Part shown: positions 43,062 to 51,965 of the stretch, one piece after another
Numbering within the stretch: position 1 is the first letter of the stretch
Layout: every line of letters starts with the position of its first letter
Notes under the pieces: model-generated
What the model was told of the DNA's origin: nothing
Databases searched by the model: none
What the model saw: the letters and a program-made list of their open reading frames with translations, nothing else
Assembly: GCF_004028635.1 (NCBI RefSeq)
Contig: NZ_RQJW01000009.1
Location: forward strand, 248,001 to 312,000
Length of the DNA stretch: 64,000 bases
Source: Streptomyces cyaneus
GTDB lineage: Bacteria > Actinomycetota > Actinomycetes > Streptomycetales > Streptomycetaceae
Reading direction: 5' to 3'
Position numbers and translations under genes: made by a program

Positions 43062-43727
43062 GTGACCACTTTCGCCCTCATCGGTGCCGGACCGGGCCTC
43101 GGGCTCGCCACCGCCCGCCGCTTCGGAGCCGCCGGCCACTCCGTCGCTCTCATCGCCCGCGACACCCAGCGCCTGGACGACCTCACGGCCGAGCTGGTCG
43201 GCGACGGCATCGAGGCCCGCGGCTTCGCCGCCGACGTCCTCGACATCGAGTCCCTGACGGCGGCCCTGTACGCGGCCGGGACCTCGCTGGGGACCATCGA
43301 GATCCTCCAGTACAGCCCCGTGCCCCGGGCCGACTTCATGAAACCGGTCCTCGACACCAGCGCCGACGACCTCGACGCCCCCCTCGCCTTCTCCGTCAAG
43401 GGCCCCGTCACCGCCGTGAACGCCGTCCTGCCCGGCATGCGGGACCTCGGCCGCGGCACGCTGCTGTTCGTCAACGGCTCCAGCGCCGTACGCCCCAACC
43501 CGAACGTCGCCGGCACCTCGGTCGCTTTCGCCGCCGAAAGCGCCTACGCCCGCATGCTCCACGACAGCCTCGCCGCTGAGAACGTCCACGTCGCCCAGCT
43601 GATCGTTCCCGGTGCCATCCGGCCCGACGCCGAACACAGCAGCCCCGACGCCCTGGCCCAGCGCCTGTACGACATCCACACCGAGCGCGACGGCTTCCGC
43701 CACTACTCCGAGCCCCTGCCCGACTGA
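43062..43727 (+). CDS. SDR-fold protein lacking the catalytic Tyr-Lys pair
   Basis: A 221-residue Rossmann protein: N-terminal FALIGAGPGLGLATARRFG is the cofactor-binding TGxxxGxG equivalent, followed by VALIARDTQRLDDL and an NAVLPGM helix. Where SDR enzymes carry YxxxK after the catalytic Ser, this protein has SVAFAAESAYARML, so Tyr is Phe and Lys is Ser. It may be non-enzymatic or use another mechanism. GTG start at 43062 with AAAGGA ahead, 67 bp after the dehydrogenase gene. Confidence 0.85.
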   Translation: MTTFALIGAGPGLGLATARRFGAAGHSVALIARDTQRLDDLTAELVGDGIEARGFAADVLDIESLTAALYAAGTSLGTIEILQYSPVPRADFMKPVLDTSADDLDAPLAFSVKGPVTAVNAVLPGMRDLGRGTLLFVNGSSAVRPNPNVAGTSVAFAAESAYARMLHDSLAAENVHVAQLIVPGAIRPDAEHSSPDALAQRLYDIHTERDGFRHYSEPLPD

Positions 43728-43745
43728 ATCCCTGGACGCCCCGTG

Positions 43746-44282
43746 ATGCCGACCGCCCTTCCCGCCCCGGCGGCCCGTGGCGCCGTAGCCGCGGTCCTGC
43801 TGCTTGCCGTCACCGCCTGCACCGACAACTCGCCCGCCGCCTCCTCCGCGTCCTCCGTGTCGTCCCCTTCCGGACGGCAACAGACGCCGAAACGCCCGGC
43901 ATCCACCACATCGTCCGACAGGAACACCGCCATGAACATCCAGGTCACCATCGACGGCCAACCGGTCGACGCCAGGCTGAACGACAACGCCGTAGCCCGC
44001 GACTTCGCCTCCCTGCTCCCGCTCAGCCTCGATCTGGAGGACTTCCACCAGACGGAGCGGATCGCTTATCCGCCGCGCAAACTGGATATCTCCGGCGCCC
44101 CGGACCCGGCCGCACCGAAGGCCGGCGACCTGACCTACTACGAGCCCTGGGGCAACCTGGCCCTGTTCTACCGCGACGGCGACTCCGCCTCCGCCGACCT
44201 GATCGTCCTCGGCCACATCGACGACCGCGACACCGAACGTCTCGCCAACGCCGAACACATCACCATCGAAGCCGCCCCCTGA
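43746..44282 (+). CDS. cyclophilin-like-fold lipoprotein
   Basis: About 178 residues. An N-terminal lipoprotein signal (AAVLLLAVTAC) and a Ser/Pro-rich spacer precede a cyclophilin-like domain (about 65-175): IQVTIDGQPVDARLNDN, DFASLLPLSLDLEDF, YYEPWGNLALFYRDG. This small family resembles cyclophilins structurally but lacks known isomerase evidence; members often sit beside SDR and alcohol dehydrogenase genes. The start may be GTG 43743 or ATG 43746; the ribosome site is weak. Confidence 0.85.
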   Translation: MPTALPAPAARGAVAAVLLLAVTACTDNSPAASSASSVSSPSGRQQTPKRPASTTSSDRNTAMNIQVTIDGQPVDARLNDNAVARDFASLLPLSLDLEDFHQTERIAYPPRKLDISGAPDPAAPKAGDLTYYEPWGNLALFYRDGDSASADLIVLGHIDDRDTERLANAEHITIEAAP

Positions 44283-44353
44283 CCCGGCCGGCAGCCACCG
44301 CAAGCACTGGCCTGCTCATATTTCGCCATTCCGCTCAAGGAGAGACCACACGT

Positions 44354-45610
44354 ATGCCTTCCACATCCGGGACCGCACGCGGCAAGCTCCCCTTCGTCGT
44401 CTGGGTGCTCGCCGCAGGCACGTTCCTGATGGGCACCACTGAGTTCGTCATCGCCGGGCTGCTGCCCGAACTCTCCACCGGCCTAGGTGTGGGCACCTCC
44501 CAGGCCGGGCTGTTGATCACCGCCTTCGCCGTCGGCATGATCATCGGGGCGCCGGCCATGGCGATGGCCACCCTGCGCCTGCCCCAGCCTCAGACGCTGA
44601 TCCTGGCGCTGTCCGTCTTCAGCCTCGGTCACGTGGTGGCGGCCCTCAGTACCTCCTTCACCGTCGTCCTCGCCGCCCGCGTCGTCACCGCGCTGGCCAC
44701 CGGAGCGTTCTGGTCCGTCGGTTTCGTCGTCGCCACCGCCGCCTCGGGCCCGGAGAAGGCCACCCGCGCGACCGGCGTCATGATCGGTGGGCTGACACTG
44801 GCCAACGTCGTCGGCGTACCCATCGGCTCTTTCGCCGGCCAGTTCATCGGCTGGCGCGGCCCGTTCTGGGCCCTGGCCGCCCTCTCCGCACTCGCCGCCG
44901 TCTTCATCGGCCGCTTCATCCCCGCCCGGGAACAACGCGCGACCGTCTCGCCGCGCGCTGAATTCCGCGCCCTGCGCCAGGGCCGGCTGTGGTTGGCGCT
45001 GAGCGCCGCCATGCTGATCATGGGCGGTGTCCTGGCGACCTACAGCTATGTCACCCCGCTGCTGACCGACCGCGCCGGGATCCCGGCGGGCGCCGTCCCG
45101 TTCGTCCTCATCGCCTTCGGTATCGGCGCCCTGGGCGGCACCACCACCGGCGGCCGTCTGGGTGAGCGCCGTCCGATGGGCACCACCATCACCGCCGCCG
45201 CGGCCACCGCCCTGGTCCTGTTCCTGATGATCCCGCTGTCCGTCAACGCGGTCACGGCCACCGTCCTGGTCTTCCTCATGGGCCTGACCGGATTCACGGT
45301 GAACCCCGTCGTCACCGCGCTCGCCATGCGCTTCGCCGGCGACGCTCCCACCCTCACGTCCGCACTGACCACCTCCGCCTTCAACGTCGGCGTGGCCGGC
45401 GGATCGTTCATCGCGGGTACGGCCCTGGACTCCTCCCTCGGGCTGACCGGCCCGCCCCTGGTCGGCACCGTCATCGCCACCCTCACCCTGCTCCCGCTCA
45501 TCGCTCTCGCCGTCCGCGGCGCCTCCGGCAGGAGCCGAATCGTGGCTCAGCACCCTGCCCCGGCCCGCGCGCCGGGTGACGAGCCGGTACAGACGCCGTC
45601 GCGTCGCTGA
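44354..45610 (+). CDS. MFS transporter (AraJ/Cml efflux type), copy 2
   Basis: A 418-residue, 12-segment MFS efflux protein closely related to the one at 38728; helix 1 reads FLMGTTEFVIAGLLPELS and the central helix MGGVLATYSYVTPLL. AAGGAGAG precedes the ATG. It is embedded in the dehydrogenase/SDR run and may export a substrate or product of these oxidoreductases. Confidence 0.92.
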   Translation: MPSTSGTARGKLPFVVWVLAAGTFLMGTTEFVIAGLLPELSTGLGVGTSQAGLLITAFAVGMIIGAPAMAMATLRLPQPQTLILALSVFSLGHVVAALSTSFTVVLAARVVTALATGAFWSVGFVVATAASGPEKATRATGVMIGGLTLANVVGVPIGSFAGQFIGWRGPFWALAALSALAAVFIGRFIPAREQRATVSPRAEFRALRQGRLWLALSAAMLIMGGVLATYSYVTPLLTDRAGIPAGAVPFVLIAFGIGALGGTTTGGRLGERRPMGTTITAAAATALVLFLMIPLSVNAVTATVLVFLMGLTGFTVNPVVTALAMRFAGDAPTLTSALTTSAFNVGVAGGSFIAGTALDSSLGLTGPPLVGTVIATLTLLPLIALAVRGASGRSRIVAQHPAPARAPGDEPVQTPSRR

Positions 45611-45730
45611 CCGCAGCCCTGGCCGCCGTACACGGCGGACGTGGCCCAGCGCAGAGAGCAGGCGAGCGCCCGCCATGAACTGAACGGGGCACCCCGAACC
45701 ACAGAACAACCCACGACGGGAGAGCACGAC

Positions 45731-46498
45731 GTGAACCCCACCTATGACTTCACCGGCCAGGTCGCCCTCGTCACGGGGGCCGGCGCCGGCATGGGCCTGG
45801 CGACCGCCCACGCCTTCGCCGAGTCCGGGGCCGCCGTCGCCCTCATCGACATCGACGAAGCCGCCCTCAACGCCGCCGTGCAGGACCTCACCGACGCAGG
45901 CCACCGGGTCCTCGCCCTCACCTGCGACGTCAGCGACGAGGACCAGGTCGCCGCCGCGGTCGACCGCACCGTGGAGACCTTCGGCCGCCTCGACATGGCC
46001 TACAACAACGCCGGCATCCAGATCCCGCCCAGCGACGCCGCCGAGGAACCCGCCGAACGCTTCGACCGCGTCAACGCCATCAACCTCCGTGGCGTCTGGG
46101 CCTGCATGAAGCACGAGCTGCGGCACATGCGCGACCGGGGCAGCGGCGCCATCGTCAACTGCTCCTCGCTCGGCGGCGTGGTGGGCCTCCCCGGCCGCGC
46201 CTCCTACCACGCCTCCAAGCACGGCGTCATCGGCCTGACCAGCAGCGCCGCACTCGAATACGCCCCGCGCGGCATCCGCATCAACGCCGTCTGCCCCGGC
46301 ACCATCGACACCCCCATGGTCAGCGACATGATCGCCGAGGGGGAACTCGACCGCGCGGACGCCGAGGCCAACCAGCCCATCAACCGGCTCGGCACCGCCG
46401 AGGAGATCGCCCAGGCCGTCCTGTGGCTGTGCAGCCCCGGGGCCGGCTTCGTCATCGGAGTCGCCCTCCCCGTCGACGGCGGCTACGTCGCCCGATAA
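45731..46498 (+). CDS. short-chain dehydrogenase/reductase
   Basis: A 255-residue classical SDR with all motifs: TGAGAGMGLA (cofactor), CDVSDEDQ, NNAGIQ, the catalytic Ser in NCSSLGG and YHASK (YxxxK), then the NAVCPGTIDTPM tail. Asp after the second strand (LIDIDEAAL) suggests NAD rather than NADP. GTG start at 45731 with GGGAGAG ahead, 120 bp after the MFS gene. Substrate unknown. Confidence 0.93.
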   Translation: MNPTYDFTGQVALVTGAGAGMGLATAHAFAESGAAVALIDIDEAALNAAVQDLTDAGHRVLALTCDVSDEDQVAAAVDRTVETFGRLDMAYNNAGIQIPPSDAAEEPAERFDRVNAINLRGVWACMKHELRHMRDRGSGAIVNCSSLGGVVGLPGRASYHASKHGVIGLTSSAALEYAPRGIRINAVCPGTIDTPMVSDMIAEGELDRADAEANQPINRLGTAEEIAQAVLWLCSPGAGFVIGVALPVDGGYVAR

Positions 46499-46533
46499 CG
46501 ACCATCAACGTCCGCAAGGGATGTGAGGCAACC

Positions 46534-46962
46534 ATGCAATTCGTCCAGCAGCAGCCCACCAGCAAGGCCCCGGCGGACTGGTTCACCGGTGACGTGTGGT
46601 GGGACGTCATCGTCGCCGGCCAGGAGCCGTCCCGAATGCGCGCCAACCTGGTCCGCTTCTCCCCGGGCGCGCGCACCAACTGGCACTCCCATGTGCTGGG
46701 CCAGGCCCTGCACGTCGTCTCCGGCGTCGCCCTGATCGGCACCCGGGACGGCACGGTCTTCGAGGCCCACCCCGGCGAGACCGTCGCCTGCCCGCCGGGC
46801 GAGGAGCACTGGCACGGCGCGGCCCCCGACCGGTTCATGGAGCACCTCGCCCTGTGGGAGGCCAAGGGCGACGGCAGCACCGAAACCACCTGGGCCGAGC
46901 CGGTCACCGACCAGCAATACAACAGCCCGCGCACTCGCGAACTGCCGCAGGCCACCTCCTGA
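46534..46962 (+). CDS. cupin-domain protein
   Basis: A 142-residue single-domain cupin similar to the group annotated as (R)-mandelonitrile-lyase-like cupins. Metal-ligand motifs are visible: motif 1 TNWHSHVLGQALHVVSG and motif 2 PPGEEHWHGAAPDRFMEH. The function within this operon is unknown; these proteins often follow SDR genes. GAGG lies a few bases before the ATG at 46534. Confidence 0.9.
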   Translation: MQFVQQQPTSKAPADWFTGDVWWDVIVAGQEPSRMRANLVRFSPGARTNWHSHVLGQALHVVSGVALIGTRDGTVFEAHPGETVACPPGEEHWHGAAPDRFMEHLALWEAKGDGSTETTWAEPVTDQQYNSPRTRELPQATS

Positions 46963-46996
46963 TCCCGCCCCCGACGCGCCGAGGACGATCTGTGCC

Positions 46997-49171
46997 ATGA
47001 AGAGCCCCACCGATGCCCCAACCGAAAGACTCATCCATCTCCGGTCAGCAAGCGTGAGCTTGGTGCTGGACCTGCGGGGCAACGGCTTGCCCACCGTGCT
47101 CCACTGGGGCGCCGATCTCGGCGACCTCACCCAGGAGGAGCTGTCGCAGCTGGCCGAGGCCGTCACCATGCCGAACATGCCGGGGTTCGACGATGTCGTA
47201 CCACGTGTCGCGTTGCTGCCCGAGCACGGCACCGGATGGCCGGGCCGGCCCGGTCTGACCGGGCACCGGCAGGGTGCGGACTGGTCACCCCTGTTCGCCC
47301 TCGACTCGGTCGAGACCGACGGCCTCTCGGTACGGATCCGGGCCGCCGACAACACCGCCCGGCTCGGTCTCGTCCTGGAAGCCGGGCTCACCCCCTCCGG
47401 GCTGGTGCGGATGCGGGCTGCCCTACGCAACGACGACACGGTGCGGCCGTACACGCTCGACGGGTTGATGCTCGCGCTGCCGGTACCCGACGCTGCCACC
47501 GAACTGCTCGACCTCACCGGCCGCTGGTGCCGTGAACGCGCCCCGCAGCGCCATCCGTTCAACGCCGGCACCTGGCTGCGCGAGACCCGCAGCGGGCGCA
47601 CCGGCCACGACGCCGCCCTGGTCCTGGCGGCCGGCACGCCGGGCTTCGGCTTCGGCTACGGTGAGGTGTGGGGGCTGCACATCGCCTGGAGCGGCAACCA
47701 CCGGATCCTGGCCGAACGGCTTCCCACCGGCCGCCCGGTCGTCGCCGCCGGCGAACTGCTGCTTCCGGGCGAAGTGATCCTCGGCCCCGGCGAGCAGTAC
47801 ACCGGCCCGTGGCTCTACGGCTCCCACAGCGACCAGGGCCTCGACGGACTGTCCGCCCGCTTCCACGACCACCTGCGCGCCCGCCCCGGACACCCGCACC
47901 GGCCCCGCCCGGTGGTGCTCAACACCTGGGAAGCCGTCTACTTCGACCACGACCTCGACAAGCTCACCCACCTCGCCGACCTCGGCGCCGAAGTCGGCGT
48001 GGAACGCTTCGTCCTGGACGACGGCTGGTTCCGCCACCGCCGCGACGACCGGGCCGGACTCGGCGACTGGTACGTCGACGAGACCGTCTGGCCCAGCGGC
48101 CTGCGCCCCCTCATCGACCATGTCCGCGCGCTCGGGATGGAGTTCGGCCTGTGGGTCGAACCGGAAATGGTCAACCCCGACTCCGACCTGGCCAGAGCCC
48201 ACCCCGAATGGATCCTGGCCACCGGTGGCCGCACCCCCGCCGACCGCCGCCACCAGCAGGTCCTGGACCTCACCCACCCCGAGGCGTACGCCCACATCCT
48301 GGAGCGGCTCGACGCCCTGCTGACCGAGTACGACATCGCCTACCTCAAGTGGGACCACAACCGCGAACTGGTCGACGCCGGCCACTCGCCCGACGGAGAA
48401 CCCGCCGTCCACGCCCAGACCCTCGCCGTCTACGCGCTGCTCGACGAACTGCGCGCCCGCCACCCGGGCCTGGAGATCGAGTCCTGCTCCAGCGGCGGCG
48501 GACGGATCGACCTCGCCATCCTCGAACGCACCGACCGCGTCTGGGCCAGTGACTGCAACGACGCCCTGGAACGCCAGTCCATCAACCGCTGGACCGGTCT
48601 GCTCCTGCCGCCCGAACTGATCGGCTCCCACATCGGCGCCGCCCGCTCCCACACCACCGGCCGCACCCACGACCTGGCCTTCCGGGCCGGTACCGCGCTC
48701 TTCGGTCACCTCGGCATCGAATGGGACCTGACCCGCGCGAGCGAGAGCGAACGCACCGAACTCGCCCGCTGGATCACCCTCCACAAGCAGCTCCGCGGCC
48801 TGCTGCACACCGGCCGCGTGGTCCGCGTCGACCACCCCGACCCGGCCCTGTGGGCCCACGGCGTCATCTCCCACGACCGGACCGAAGCCGTCTTCGCCCT
48901 CACCACCATGGCCACGTCCGTCGCCGCCCATCCCGGCACGCTACGGCTGCCCGGCCTCGACCCGAACACCACCTACCACCTGCACCCGCTGCCCCCGGCC
49001 GACCAGGCCCCCGGCATGGAACGCGGAACCCCCGCCTGGTGCACCAAGGACGGCATCACCCTGCCCGGCAGCGTCCTGGGACGCGTCGGCATCCAGATCC
49101 CCAACCTCCACCCCGAACAGCTCATCCTGCTCCACCTCACGAGCTGTCCCTCTACACGGGCCAATCGCTGA
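46997..49171 (+). CDS. GH36 alpha-galactosidase
   Basis: A 724-residue cytoplasmic glycoside hydrolase family 36 enzyme, releasing terminal alpha-galactosyl residues from oligosaccharides such as melibiose or raffinose. The N-terminal beta-sandwich covers about 1-300; the catalytic barrel follows with FVLDDGWFRHR, GLWVEPEMVNPDS, nucleophile Asp453 in YLKWDHNREL, SCSSGGGRIDL and acid/base Asp519 in WASDCND. A beta C-terminal domain ends the protein. There is no signal peptide. It begins 34 bp after the cupin gene, with GAGG ahead. No sugar transporter is adjacent. Confidence 0.95.
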   Translation: MKSPTDAPTERLIHLRSASVSLVLDLRGNGLPTVLHWGADLGDLTQEELSQLAEAVTMPNMPGFDDVVPRVALLPEHGTGWPGRPGLTGHRQGADWSPLFALDSVETDGLSVRIRAADNTARLGLVLEAGLTPSGLVRMRAALRNDDTVRPYTLDGLMLALPVPDAATELLDLTGRWCRERAPQRHPFNAGTWLRETRSGRTGHDAALVLAAGTPGFGFGYGEVWGLHIAWSGNHRILAERLPTGRPVVAAGELLLPGEVILGPGEQYTGPWLYGSHSDQGLDGLSARFHDHLRARPGHPHRPRPVVLNTWEAVYFDHDLDKLTHLADLGAEVGVERFVLDDGWFRHRRDDRAGLGDWYVDETVWPSGLRPLIDHVRALGMEFGLWVEPEMVNPDSDLARAHPEWILATGGRTPADRRHQQVLDLTHPEAYAHILERLDALLTEYDIAYLKWDHNRELVDAGHSPDGEPAVHAQTLAVYALLDELRARHPGLEIESCSSGGGRIDLAILERTDRVWASDCNDALERQSINRWTGLLLPPELIGSHIGAARSHTTGRTHDLAFRAGTALFGHLGIEWDLTRASESERTELARWITLHKQLRGLLHTGRVVRVDHPDPALWAHGVISHDRTEAVFALTTMATSVAAHPGTLRLPGLDPNTTYHLHPLPPADQAPGMERGTPAWCTKDGITLPGSVLGRVGIQIPNLHPEQLILLHLTSCPSTRANR

Positions 49172-49180
49172 TGAGAGCGT

Positions 49181-49198
49181 GTCCGCCACCAGGCGGAC
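49181..49198 (+). terminator. GC hairpin after the alpha-galactosidase gene
   Basis: A perfect 7-bp inverted repeat gtccgcc-acca-ggcggac lies 10 bp after the stop codon. There is no U tract, as is usual for actinobacterial hairpin terminators. The remaining ~240 bp up to the toxin gene show no gene. Confidence 0.5.
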
Positions 49199-49443
49199 CG
49201 TGTGATCCGGCTGCCGGCCGCCGGTGCCCGCTGGCAGGCCAACGGGGACCGGCACGCGCAGACTTCACCGGCTGGCTCGCATCTCCTCGACAGCGCTGTC
49301 TGACGCCCGTCACGCCCCCTCGGACCTCCCATCCCACGCCTGTGACGGCTGAGATGCCGTACGTGATCCGACCTCGCCTCCGGTCTGCTGAAGAAGCACG
49401 AGGTCACTTCAGGCTCAGCGCGCGATGTCTCAACAGTAGATCG

Positions 49444-49857
49444 TCAGACCTTGATGACTGTGACGCGTCGGCCGCACAGCGCAGTGAGGTCCTCGGGATC
49501 CGAGGTGAGGATCGTGACCTGCCCCGGGGCGGCGAGGGCGGTTGCGCTGAGCATGGCGTCGATGGCGTACTTGTGGCCGTGCAGCCCGGCGTCAGCGAGG
49601 AGCGCGGCGGCATGGCGGGCGATGGGCTCGGTCACCGGTTCCACGACGAGGCGGGACAGCGTCCACTCCAGGGCCGGCCGGTTGATCCGGGGGTGGACCA
49701 CCTCGACGAGGGTTGCCGCAGAGGTGATCACTCGCAGGTCGTCGGCGCGTGCGAGGGCGAGCCAGCCGGTGACTGTGCGATCGCGCAGCACGGCCTTGGC
49801 CAGCCCTTCGCTGTCCAGGACGAGGGTGCCACCGGGGACGGCAGGAGAGCGGGTCAC
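49444..49857 (-). CDS. PIN-domain toxin (VapC-type)
   Basis: A 137-residue PIN-fold protein, expected to be an RNase toxin. Acidic residues of the metal site are visible: Asp in TLVLDSEGLAK, Glu in ATLVEVVHP, Asp in YAIDAMLSA and Asp in TSDPEDL. The GTG start at 49857 overlaps the antitoxin stop (GTGA). Toxin and antitoxin are therefore coupled, antitoxin first, as is usual for type II systems. Confidence 0.88.
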   Translation of the reverse strand: MTRSPAVPGGTLVLDSEGLAKAVLRDRTVTGWLALARADDLRVITSAATLVEVVHPRINRPALEWTLSRLVVEPVTEPIARHAAALLADAGLHGHKYAIDAMLSATALAAPGQVTILTSDPEDLTALCGRRVTVIKV

Positions 49858-50117
49858 GCGGCGTCCGCCCCGTCCTGTTTCTGCTCCGATCGGGCCTGGT
49901 GAAGCTGGTCGCGGAGAGTCTGGATCTCCTCGTCCGTGACGGGCCCGTGCTCGGCCTCGGCGACCTGGATGAGCTCGTTCAGATTGTCGCGTTCGATCTG
50001 ACGGGCCACGGCGGCGGCCACGTAGGCGGACAGCCCGGAGGGGCCGCTGCGGGCCTTGGCGGCTTCGGCGATGTCGCGCGGCATAGTGATCGAATACTTG
50101 CCGGTAGGCTCACTCAT
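49854..50117 (-). CDS. ribbon-helix-helix-like antitoxin of a PIN module
   Basis: About 87 residues with an N-terminal DNA-binding strand (GKYSITMPRDIAEAAKARSG) and helices (LSAYVAAAVARQIERDN), then an acidic/Gln-rich toxin-binding tail. It resembles CopG/VapB-type antitoxins, which repress their own operon. Three ATGs are possible (50138, 50126, 50117). I choose 50117 because AGGA lies 8 bases upstream. It is next to a decayed transposase fragment. Confidence 0.8.
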   Translation of the reverse strand: MSEPTGKYSITMPRDIAEAAKARSGPSGLSAYVAAAVARQIERDNLNELIQVAEAEHGPVTDEEIQTLRDQLHQARSEQKQDGADAA

Positions 50118-50149
50118 GCTACTCATCCTACCTCTCATCCTCTCTTCCG

Positions 50150-50313
50150 GCCGAGGATATCTGGGCGCTGGTCAAGCGCGACCTGGGCAACCTGGCACCC
50201 GGGGACCTCGGTGAGATCACCAGAGCCGTCAAACGTCGGCTCAAGGGGAGCCAGTACCGCCCTGACCTGTCGACGGCTGCATCGTTGCCACCGGCCTGAG
50301 CCTGGACGGCTGA
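50150..50313 (+). pseudogene. 3' remnant of an IS630-type transposase
   Basis: The frame from 50150 reads AEDIWALVKRDLGNLA then ITRAVKRRLKGSQYRPDL. This closely resembles the C-terminal end of IS630-family transposases that I know from Streptomyces (pattern MWSLVKRD.GNLA ... ITRAVKRRLK ... YRP). After RPDL the homologous ending (DGCIVATGLSLDG-stop at 50311-50313) continues in a different frame, so there is a frameshift. Only about 50 residues remain; no upstream catalytic part or terminal repeats are present. Confidence 0.75.
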
Positions 50314-50337
50314 CCGAACCAGGAGACCGGCCCCGGA

Positions 50338-50847
50338 TCACTCGTCCCAGTCCGCATAGTCTCCGATCGCCACGTCATCGCAGAAAGTCTCCCAGAACCC
50401 GTTGTGCGCGAGAGCGGTCTCGTCGATGGCAGAGACGAGATCGCGCAGCTCTTCCGCCACCTCCTCGCATCTCTCCACGTCGTCCTCCGCGTAGAAGGGG
50501 AAGCGTGCGATCACGGCCGCGGCGCATCGGTTGAAGGAGTCGAGGTCTCTGTTTACGTGACTGGCCGTCGCTGACTCGATCTTGGGAATCTGCACCACGT
50601 GACCAGTGGCCACGTCGATGGCGATACGTCCGAACAGGCCACTGGTCGCGATGGCGACCAGCCCCCGCTCACCGATCCCTCCGAGGCACACCGGCTCGCT
50701 CAGCGGCCGGTACTCGTATCCGATCAACCCGCCTGGGATGCCAGTCTCCCTGAGATCGGCAGCGATCTGGGTGGGCACCTCGGGTGGGGCCTCGATGGGG
50801 ACCAAGACGAACGCGGGCTTCGGCAACTGCGGCAGGGGCTGGCTCAC
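50338..50847 (-). CDS. SUKH-like immunity protein
   Basis: A 169-residue soluble acidic protein. Its C-terminal half (GHVVQIPKIESATASHVNRDLDSFNRCAA..., then a helical AEELRDLVSAIDE, ending NGFWETFCDDVAIGDYADWDE) looks like SUKH-4/SMI1-type immunity proteins, which protect against polymorphic toxins. No matching toxin gene is seen nearby. GTG start at 50847, with GGGAGAGG ahead; a longer frame to 50925 is less likely. It sits in the small mobile-looking region beside tRNA-Arg. Confidence 0.7.
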   Translation of the reverse strand: MSQPLPQLPKPAFVLVPIEAPPEVPTQIAADLRETGIPGGLIGYEYRPLSEPVCLGGIGERGLVAIATSGLFGRIAIDVATGHVVQIPKIESATASHVNRDLDSFNRCAAAVIARFPFYAEDDVERCEEVAEELRDLVSAIDETALAHNGFWETFCDDVAIGDYADWDE

Positions 50848-51125
50848 GGGAGGATCCTCTCCCGACGGACTGACCGGCAACACCCAGGCGACGCACGTCG
50901 GGCGACCGGTCCCGACATCACCCAATCAAGTTCAGTAGCGTGCCGGAAAGCTGTCACCCACGTCACTACTTCCGGGAGGGTGTGCGCCAAGGTTTGTTGT
51001 GGTGTGAGGCGCAGAGTCAGCGGCGGCCGGCCCGGAGCCACAGCGATCGCCAGTGGGCGTCCTGTTGTGGACGGGTAGACGCGTGTCGGAGGTGTGTCGC
51101 GAACACTGAGAGACAACGAGAAAGA

Positions 51126-51152
51126 GCGGGAGTCAGTGAGACTGACTCCCGC
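51126..51152 (-). terminator. hairpin terminator downstream of tRNA-Arg
   Basis: A perfect 10-bp stem gcgggagtca / tgactcccgc with loop gtgagac, about 60 bp beyond the 3' end of the minus-strand tRNA. Flanking aagag/ctctt could lengthen the stem with a small bulge. Confidence 0.75.
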
Positions 51153-51210
51153 CCTCTTCTGTCGGCATCCGCACAGGTCAGAGCTTGATTCTTGCTGTCT
51201 GACTGGCGAG

Positions 51211-51282
51211 TGCCCCCGGCAGGATTCGAACCTGCGCACACGGCTCCGGAGGCCGTTGCTCTATCCCCTGAGCTACGGGGGC
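51211..51282 (-). tRNA. tRNA-Arg, anticodon CCG
   Basis: The reverse complement folds as a full cloverleaf of 72 nt: acceptor GCCCCCG/CGGGGGC, D arm GCTC...GAGC, anticodon stem ACGGC/GCCGT with loop CTCCGGA (anticodon CCG, read at 51247-51249 on the plus strand) and T arm GCAGG-TTCGAAT-CCTGC. CCA is not encoded. It reads CGG codons. tRNA 3' ends are frequent integration sites; the region to its left has mobile-element traces, but I found no second copy of the tRNA end. Confidence 0.96.
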
Positions 51283-51455
51283 GTGTCGGGCGCCTTGCTT
51301 GGCGGCGACGGGTAGAACCCTACCAGTTCCTCCGGGGTGTTCATGAACGGTTTCCGGGGTGGTGGCACCGGGTGCGACCTGGGGTGGCTCGTTCCCAGGG
51401 GGTGGAAGTGGGGAAAACCCGGACGCGGTGGCCGGTCCGGACCTACTCTCGAGTT

Positions 51456-51965
51456 GTGCCAGGCGCGTCGGGCCGGGTGCTTGTTGTGGACGACAACAAG
51501 GTCATCCGGCAGCTGATCAGGGTCAATCTCGAACTGGAGGGGTTCGAGGTGGTGACCGCGGCCGATGGTGCCGAGTGTCTTGATGTCGTTCATCAGGTGC
51601 GGCCCGATGCGGTCACCCTGGATGTCGTCATGCCGCGGCTCGACGGGCTACGGACCGCCGCACGACTGCGTGCCGACCCCCGTACCCGTGATCTTCCCCT
51701 CGCCATCGTCAGCGCCTGCACCCAGTACGAGGTCGACAGCGGCCTCGACGTCGGCGTCGACGCCTTCCTCGCCAAGCCGTTCGAGCCCGCCGAACTCGTC
51801 AGCCTCGTACGGCAGTTGATCGAGCGGGAGCGGAAGCGGGGCGGGGAGCGGAGTCGGGAACGGAAGGGGAACCCCGAGGGTGGGGGCGAGGACCCCGGCG
51901 CCGGCGAGATCGTATTCGGCAGCGTCTTCGGGGCCGGAGAGGCCGCCGGGCGCGCCGGAGGCTGA
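51456..51965 (+). CDS. orphan CheY-like receiver protein
   Basis: A 169-residue single-domain response regulator: acidic pocket VLVVDDNKVIR, phospho-acceptor Asp in VTLDVVMPRLDG, and conserved Lys in FLAKPFEP. A highly charged Gly/Arg/Glu tail follows instead of an output domain. No kinase gene is adjacent. The GTG at 51456 gives the normal receiver N-terminus, although the ribosome site is weak. In streptomycetes this gene commonly lies just ahead of the nrtL-lysA-hom region. Confidence 0.88.
   Translation: MPGASGRVLVVDDNKVIRQLIRVNLELEGFEVVTAADGAECLDVVHQVRPDAVTLDVVMPRLDGLRTAARLRADPRTRDLPLAIVSACTQYEVDSGLDVGVDAFLAKPFEPAELVSLVRQLIERERKRGGERSRERKGNPEGGGEDPGAGEIVFGSVFGAGEAAGRAGG

Noticed and set aside
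51211..51235. Attachment-site duplication of the tRNA-Arg 3' end
   Set aside because: I looked for a second copy of the tRNA 3' sequence in the neighbouring island and saw none, and there is no integrase gene.
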